Of a DNA stretch of 9,661 bases, positions 5,903 through 9,661 are shown piece after piece. Below the pieces are notes generated by a model, which saw nothing but the letters and a program-made list of their open reading frames with translations, did not search any database and was not told where the DNA came from. Source of the stretch: Patescibacteria group bacterium (GTDB taxonomy: Bacteria > Patescibacteriota > Minisyncoccia > Phycocordibacterales > PALSA-1337). Position 1 is the first letter of the stretch. Each line of letters starts with the position of its first letter. The stretch is from the NCBI GenBank assembly GCA_028871265.1, contig JAGWNR010000013.1, forward strand, positions 1 to 9,661, given 5' to 3'. Made by a program: the position numbers and the translations under genes.

Positions 5903-6883
5903 TTAATTATGAACCGCCACAAAACTCCATTCTGTCGTGTTAAATGGACCCGCATTATGTCCAAGACCAGCCGAACCGGATCCAAAACCGGTCGGGTACC
6001 CATATGTACCCCCCAAATTAGTGCCCAACGCTACGGTGTAAGTGTTTACCGCAGAAGGATAGGTAGATTTTAGACCGTATATTTCGGACAGAGTAGCTGG
6101 TCTATAACCCAAAGAATTGAGCTGCGAAATAATTTGAGTCGCCGAGAGCGATGAGCCGCCTGGGAGCTTTATAACCGAAATCGAAACAGTTTTTGTTCCG
6201 GTTGAGTTAAATACCGAAGTATAACCGTACTGTTTTGCTTCGCTAGTAAACTTGTCATAGTTAACAGCCGCTGTATAAGAAGTATACGACGTTGTTGTAG
6301 AGACCGGCGGTACTATCGGTTTTGTGTAATATTGACTGGGTAACTGAGGAACAGTTGTTGAGGAAGCCAGGATATTAGTTGTTGAGTATCCACCGATGGT
6401 AATACCATCAGCCGGAAAATTGGAAACAAAGCCAGGGTCAAGACAAAGATCGGCAACATTGCCCGTCTGTCCTCCTTGACCACTGTTAGCATAATAAACA
6501 TACATGTTAGTAGTGTTTATTCTGGCCGTATTTGACCCCATACTACTATGGACAAAAATATTTGCCGGGTTCAAAAGAATAGCTTTTTGCGCAGCGGTTA
6601 ATTGCAATTTATTAGCTAAGGTATAAGCGGTGGGAATACTCATGTAGTTAACACACGCCACCGACTTGAAGCTCATTTGATGAACTAAATTAGCGGTATC
6701 AACCGTATTACTGGAATTATTTGCGGAAGCGGTAACCGATGTTGAAGATGCAATAGGTGTACAAATGTAACCTTTTGGACACTGTGTCGATGTAACACTT
6801 GCGGCATAAGTTGAAACCGCAAACGCAATAGACAACAATGCCACGATCGAAACAAAAACAAGAGAAACTTTTGATATAGTCAT
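5903..6883 (-). CDS. Exported Ser/Thr-rich protein of unknown function with four cysteines
   Basis: I cannot assign a named family with certainty. The 326-residue protein starts with a signal sequence or anchor (about 5-27, ending STYAAS), followed by QCPKGYICTP (Cys35, Cys41). A middle region (about 65-185) contains Cys77 and Cys147 and an Asn/Ser/Thr-rich surface-like composition. A Pro/Thr/Ser/Tyr linker (about 180-205) leads to a C-terminal domain (about 207-326) with ISQLNSLGYRPATLSEIYGL, TYTVALG and the end EWSFVAVHN. From memory, the GYRPATL...VALG...FxAV pattern recurs in Patescibacteria proteins, but I cannot confirm this. Start chosen at ATG 6883 because it opens the signal sequence; a GTG at 6913 is less likely. 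It is a single-gene unit with its own terminator. The four cysteines beside dsbA/VKOR suggest disulfides. Confidence 0.75.
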   Translation of the reverse strand: MTISKVSLVFVSIVALLSIAFAVSTYAASVTSTQCPKGYICTPIASSTSVTASANNSSNTVDTANLVHQMSFKSVACVNYMSIPTAYTLANKLQLTAAQKAILLNPANIFVHSSMGSNTARINTTNMYVYYANSGQGGQTGNVADLCLDPGFVSNFPADGITIGGYSTTNILASSTTVPQLPSQYYTKPIVPPVSTTTSYTSYTAAVNYDKFTSEAKQYGYTSVFNSTGTKTVSISVIKLPGGSSLSATQIISQLNSLGYRPATLSEIYGLKSTYPSAVNTYTVALGTNLGGTYGYPTGFGSGSAGLGHNAGPFNTTEWSFVAVHN

Positions 6884-6992
6884 AATTACTTGGTTAAAGT
6901 TTGATAAAAACACTTAAACTAACCTGTACATATTGTAACATGCTGCGATTTTTGTGCTGTATAATGATATCCACAATACCACAGCTCGTTTT

Positions 6993-7433
6993 CTAATGAT
7001 GATACTGACCACCGCGCAGAATTTCCGAGGCGCGATAGATTTGTTCAACCAAAAGCAAGCGGACCAATAGATGTGGCAAGGTCATGGCCGATAGTGACAT
7101 TGTCAGTCGCGCTTTTTTCTTGATCTCATCATGAACACCATAGGCACCACCAATGACAAAGACCAGTCTCTTTGATCCGGAAGCGGTTACCTGGTCCATA
7201 GTATTCGAAAATTCAACCGAGGTTTGTTCATTGCCTTTTTCATCCAACAGAATGACAAAATCGCCAGGTTTAATTGATTTCAAAATCACCGCACTTTCCT
7301 TTTCTTTATTGTCAGCCGGAATAAATTTCCATTCAATATCAAAACGGCCAGAAAGTCTCTTCTCATATTCGCCAATTAGAGCCAATAATTCCGGTGGATG
7401 CTTTTTGCCTGGAGAGATGATGAGGGTGGTCAT
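6993..7433 (-). CDS. rlmH: 23S rRNA (pseudouridine1915-N3)-methyltransferase RlmH
   Basis: RlmH is a small SPOUT (trefoil-knot) enzyme that methylates pseudouridine 1915 in helix 69 of 23S rRNA in the assembled ribosome. The 146-residue protein (family about 155) shows LVFVIGGAYGV (90-100), the knot segment MSLSAMTLPHLLVRLLLVEQ split across 112-131, and the strictly conserved C-terminal tail EILRGGQYHH. It starts 3 nt after the stop of the BRO-N gene, so the two are probably co-transcribed and translation may be coupled. No Shine-Dalgarno is seen, and the stop is TAG. The assignment is secure from the knot and tail motifs. Confidence 0.96.
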   Translation of the reverse strand: MTTLIISPGKKHPPELLALIGEYEKRLSGRFDIEWKFIPADNKEKESAVILKSIKPGDFVILLDEKGNEQTSVEFSNTMDQVTASGSKRLVFVIGGAYGVHDEIKKKARLTMSLSAMTLPHLLVRLLLVEQIYRASEILRGGQYHH

Positions 7434-7436
7434 GGA

Positions 7437-8267
7437 TTATTTCAGTAATTTGTTTTTTCTCGTTCTCCAGTTTTCACTTGTAATGGCGGGTTTGCCTGTT
7501 TTATCTTCAATTTGTTTTCGCGCATTTCCTGCAATATTGCCGCCTTCTCTAGCCATTTTTTTGCTTTGTTCCAAACCTTTTGGCTCTTTCTTTTGTGAAA
7601 TTTCCGTCGTGGCGGTCTCTGCAAGCATGTTCAAAACTAATTCAAGGTTCGTCATGTTGTCTCGCAAATTTTCCTTTTTCAAATCTTTTAGGTTTTTGTA
7701 TTCTCTAGTAGTCATCCCTGTCCATGCCTTTGAAATTTCATCAGTCAAAATAGCGAATTCAACACCTTCTTTTACTCCACATTTTTCCCATTCATCAGTC
7801 AATTCTTTGCGTATTTCGATGCTTTTCAAACGCTGGTTAATCCAATTCAAGGAATATCCTTTTGCGAGATAGGTTTTCAAAGCTCGGTTTATGGCAAGTT
7901 CTGGATCGGCAGTTTCTTCTAATCGTTCATAACCAACTCGCGCCAGCCACAGTTTCAACGGCTCGGCGTTTGGTGAAGGGATTGATTGAATGAGACGTAG
8001 CATGATTTCGGTGTCAGCTACATCAGTAAGACGCATTTTGCCATCAGCGGCAATCATTTTCAAAGCGTGACATTTTGTCACGGTTTCACTTCCTTCAGCT
8101 TTTAAGCGCTCTTTTAACTTACGCCAATATTCCAATGGAGATATACTACCGCTTAGTGTAGCTACAATATCAACCACAGAAAAAAACCATTTCTCGGATT
8201 TTTCATCCCAGTGGCGACGGATTTGCTTGCCTTCAAAAATTGCTAGATGTTTTTCTCCCTCATTCAT
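7437..8267 (-). CDS. BRO-N domain protein, DinD-like (DNA-damage-inducible protein D family)
   Basis: The 276-residue protein has a BRO-N (Bro/phage antirepressor) domain at about 7-115: IFEGKQIRRHWDEKSEKWFF, VVDIVATLSG, YWRKLKERL and the closing LKLWLARVGYERLEE. The rest is helical and matches the layout of DinD-like proteins: DPELAINRALKTYLAKGYS, TDEISKAWTGMTTREYKNLK, and the C-terminal EGGNIAGNARKQIEDKTGKP. E. coli DinD is SOS-induced and reported to affect RecA filaments; related proteins occur on phages and in many Patescibacteria chromosomes. A role in DNA-damage response or in an element is therefore an inference. No LexA box is evident upstream. It lies between tRNA-Arg and rlmH on the same strand; AAGG 2 nt before the ATG is too close to be a normal Shine-Dalgarno. 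Confidence 0.85.
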   Translation of the reverse strand: MNEGEKHLAIFEGKQIRRHWDEKSEKWFFSVVDIVATLSGSISPLEYWRKLKERLKAEGSETVTKCHALKMIAADGKMRLTDVADTEIMLRLIQSIPSPNAEPLKLWLARVGYERLEETADPELAINRALKTYLAKGYSLNWINQRLKSIEIRKELTDEWEKCGVKEGVEFAILTDEISKAWTGMTTREYKNLKDLKKENLRDNMTNLELVLNMLAETATTEISQKKEPKGLEQSKKMAREGGNIAGNARKQIEDKTGKPAITSENWRTRKNKLLK

Positions 8268-8333
8268 ACCTTAATTTTCCCACCAGCGGCCAGAAAAAAC
8301 AATATTGACGGAACTTAATGATTCGTGCGCGAC

Positions 8334-8374
8334 TCAATTTTCCATTTTGCCCCGCCTTCAATTTTCCATTTTGC
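8334..8374. repeat. 17-bp direct repeat in the gap between tRNA-Arg and the BRO-N gene
   Basis: TCAATTTTCCATTTTGC occurs at 8334-8350 and again at 8358-8374, separated by CCCGCCT, and is followed by related TTTTTGC units to about 8390. The 131-nt gap (8268-8398) holds no gene that I can support. This is pyrimidine-rich spacer DNA similar in style to the methyltransferase linker repeat. Confidence 0.85.
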
Positions 8375-8398
8375 TTTTTGCTTTTTCCTTTTATCTAG

Positions 8399-8470
8399 TA
8401 TCCCCACGTGGAATTGAACCACGATCTCAGGCTTCGGAGGCCCGCGCTCTATCCGTTGAGCTATGGGGAC
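8399..8470 (-). tRNA. tRNA-Arg (anticodon CCG)
   Basis: The minus strand folds as a full cloverleaf of 72 nt. The acceptor stem is GTCCCCA with TGGGGAT (outermost pair G-T), the D stem GCTC/GAGC, the anticodon stem CGGGC/GCCTG with loop CTCCGAA, and the T stem CGTGG/CCACG with loop TTCAATT. The discriminator is A at 8399. Anticodon CCG reads the arginine codon CGG. The 3' CCA is not encoded (the DNA continues CTAG), so it must be added enzymatically. The variable loop is short (AGAT). The BRO-N gene is the next gene downstream. Confidence 0.95.
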
Positions 8471-8545
8471 ATATTCGGTATACTGTTTATATCATGCCGC
8501 ATATAAAATAATAATGAAAGGTCAAGGCGACATAAATAAAATAAT

Positions 8546-8640
8546 AGTCTATAAAGTCAAAAGTCCATAAAGTCTGTAAAGCGTATAAAAGCATATCTGC
8601 ATTTAACTTTCGACTTTATGACTTTATAGACTTTAAGACT
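8546..8640. repeat. Inverted and direct TAAAGTC repeats upstream of the bPH2 gene
   Basis: AGTCTATAAAGTC (8546-8558) is followed by the near copy AGTCCATAAAGTC (8562-8574). GACTTTATAGACT (8620-8632) is the exact inverse complement of the first, with further GACTTTA and CTTTAAGACT copies around it. The 177-nt gap between tRNA-Arg and the bPH2 gene (8471-8647) otherwise contains no gene. The arms could form a long A/T hairpin. The PH-gene promoter must lie in or beside it; TATAGA (8625-8630) is only a weak -10 candidate. Confidence 0.85.
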
Positions 8641-8647
8641 AATCATC

Positions 8648-9337
8648 ATGCCTCCAACAGAAAACAATCAAATACCGCCAGCCGACCCCGCACCGACACC
8701 AAGCTCGCCGCCCAAGACTCCACCAAACGTGCCACTGGACAAAAACGGCTATCGTCGACTCGGCCACAGCACTTTATATTTTCTTTTAATCAAATATGGT
8801 TTCCCCGCCATCATCCTGTTTTTAATCGAGCTAGTCCTACTTGGCGCTGCCGCCGGAGGCAATGTATTACCCCCATTCTCTGAATGGGTTTCAAGTAGTC
8901 TCATTGTCGGCTCGATCGTTCGATTCGCCGCCGGCACCGTTCCCGCACTCATTCTAATTAGTCTGCTCGTCGCCGCCATCATGGCCTACGGTTGGTATTG
9001 GTCATTCCGCTACCGATTGGGCGACAACGACCTGTCATTTGAAAAAGGTTTGATCAGCATACAGGAAATTTCGGTACCATTTCGTCAAATTCAAAATGTC
9101 GACATAGAACAAAGTGTCCTTTATCGTATTTTCGACTTGGCAGATTTAGTCATTTTGACTGCCGGCCATGAAGATCCAGAACATTTGGGAAAAAGCGAGA
9201 GTGAAATCATTATGCCAGCCTTGAATGAGGATGAAGCGCGCGGTCTCCAAGAATACCTGCTCGATCGCGCCAACGTTGTCCATGCAGTTTCGGTAGCCGC
9301 ATCCAGCGAACCGCCAGTACCACCGCCGCTAAATTAG
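8648..9337 (+). CDS. Membrane protein with bacterial PH domain (bPH2/DUF304)
   Basis: The 229-residue protein begins with a Pro-rich cytoplasmic tail (about 1-30), followed by two membrane segments (about 43-68 and 94-118) and one bPH2 domain (about 121-206). The domain opens YRLGDNDLSFEKGLISIQE and contains the family core VPFRQIQNVDIEQSVLYRIF and DLVILTAGHEDPE, ending in the helix NEDEARGLQEYLL. A short Ala/Pro tail follows. bPH2 proteins are membrane-associated and their function is mostly unknown. The ATG at 8648 follows repetitive A/T DNA without a Shine-Dalgarno. The gene stands alone on the plus strand; its TAG stop overlaps the TAA of the convergent ArsR gene. It has one bPH2 domain, whereas YdbS/YdbT-type relatives often have two or more. 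Confidence 0.87.
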   Translation: MPPTENNQIPPADPAPTPSSPPKTPPNVPLDKNGYRRLGHSTLYFLLIKYGFPAIILFLIELVLLGAAAGGNVLPPFSEWVSSSLIVGSIVRFAAGTVPALILISLLVAAIMAYGWYWSFRYRLGDNDLSFEKGLISIQEISVPFRQIQNVDIEQSVLYRIFDLADLVILTAGHEDPEHLGKSESEIIMPALNEDEARGLQEYLLDRANVVHAVSVAASSEPPVPPPLN

Positions 9338-9642
9338 ACAACTAGATGCTTGTGCCGCAAGTTATGCAATATTTTGCACGGCTCAACGATGCGAGGGTCG
9401 ATAATTCGATAGAAAATATGCAACCCCTTTCTCCTGGTATGAACCAAACCGTTTAACCTGAGTAGCGCCAGATGTTGCGAGAGGTTAGCCTTGGAAAATT
9501 TGGTAATTCTCAAGATTGTGTCAACCGGCATTTCTCCTTTTTTTAGCAAATTTAGAATTTCCAAACGTTTGGGGTTAGCCAAAAGCTTGTAAATATTGGC
9601 ATTTTTTGCATAAGCTTCCAAAGGTAGTGTTGAAGTGGTCAT
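9334..9642 (-). CDS. ArsR-family winged-helix transcriptional regulator
   Basis: The 102-residue protein is a compact winged helix-turn-helix of the ArsR/SmtB type. Helices start at KLLANPKRLEILNLLKKGEM (20-38), the recognition helix lies in KFSKANLSQHLALLRLNGLV (48-67), and the wing is TRRKGLHIFYRI (69-80). The metal-sensing ELCVCDL motif is absent (here EMPVDTILRIT) and only Cys89 is present, so classic alpha3N metal sensing is unlikely; redox, another ligand or constitutive repression are possible. The target is unknown: the upstream side leaves the window after 19 nt and no operator can be seen. Its stop codon overlaps that of the convergent bPH2 gene with no terminator between them. Confidence 0.9.
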   Translation of the reverse strand: MTTSTLPLEAYAKNANIYKLLANPKRLEILNLLKKGEMPVDTILRITKFSKANLSQHLALLRLNGLVHTRRKGLHIFYRIIDPRIVEPCKILHNLRHKHLVV

Positions 9643-9661
9643 AATATCGTTTTTGAAATCA

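Noticed and set aside
6958..6970. Plus-strand TATAAT between the exported-protein gene and rlmH
   Set aside because: No -35 at a fitting distance and no plus-strand gene downstream.
7153..7872. 239-codon plus-strand open frame opposite rlmH and the BRO-N gene
   Set aside because: It crosses two well-supported genes on the other strand and its hydrophobic sequence is what antisense reading of Lys/Glu-rich genes gives.
7437..8470. Integrated element with att sites at tRNA-Arg
   Set aside because: No duplicate of the tRNA 3' end, no integrase and no boundary repeat found in the window.
8305..8511. A 68-codon plus-strand open frame
   Set aside because: It runs straight through the tRNA-Arg gene on the opposite strand and low-complexity spacer; its peptide shows no domain.
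8471..8526. Promoter for tRNA-Arg
   Set aside because: Minus-strand TTGACC and TATACC/TATAAA candidates exist but no pair has a 16-18 nt spacer, so none is called.
16..9642. UGA-to-glycine code (code 25)
   Set aside because: All genes are full length with conserved C-termini in the standard code and none needs an in-frame TGA.

Overview
The window looks like a chromosomal segment of a Candidate Phyla Radiation (Patescibacteria) bacterium, most likely Parcubacteria-like. The lineage is an inference. It rests on compact genes with A/T-rich starts and almost no Shine-Dalgarno sequences, a short secE-nusG-rplK cluster that ends without rplA, SIMPL and bPH2 membrane proteins, a DsbA/VKOR pair, and A/T-rich repetitive spacers. 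The standard genetic code applies: every gene is open without reading TGA as sense. None of the 14 genes ends in TGA (9 TAA, 5 TAG).

Layout. A histidine-phosphatase gene (16-633, +) converges on a long minus-strand block, with a bidirectional terminator and a second perfect hairpin between them. In transcription order the minus block is: exported Cys-containing protein (6883-5903), terminator, dsbA-like (5818-5168), VKOR (5220-4744, overlapping dsbA), SAM methyltransferase (4720-3824), folD (3793-2906), SIMPL protein (2842-1970), a strong promoter with a leader hairpin, secE (1889-1713), nusG (1696-1151), rplK (1124-696), terminator. Further right on the minus strand are tRNA-Arg(CCG) (8470-8399), a BRO-N/DinD-like gene (8267-7437) and rlmH (7433-6993). 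At the right edge a plus-strand bPH2 membrane protein (8648-9337) overlaps tail to tail with an ArsR-type regulator (9642-9334, -).

How the genes fit together. DsbA and VKOR form a complete extracytoplasmic disulfide-forming pair. Two exported proteins beside them carry even numbers of cysteines (2 in SIMPL, 4 in the 5903-6883 protein) and are plausible clients. secE, nusG and rplK are the usual secretion/transcription/ribosome cluster, here driven by their own promoter. RlmH and the RlmI-like methyltransferase are probable rRNA modifiers.

Most notable signals: a 19-bp tandem repeat inside folD that is read in all three frames; -10 elements placed 6-7 nt before ATG codons, suggesting leaderless mRNAs; a promoter whose transcript would begin with a terminator-like hairpin in front of secE; rplK without rplA; a heptamer repeat forming a linker in the methyltransferase; and an uncharacterised exported protein. 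I did not find a clear new defence or mobile system.
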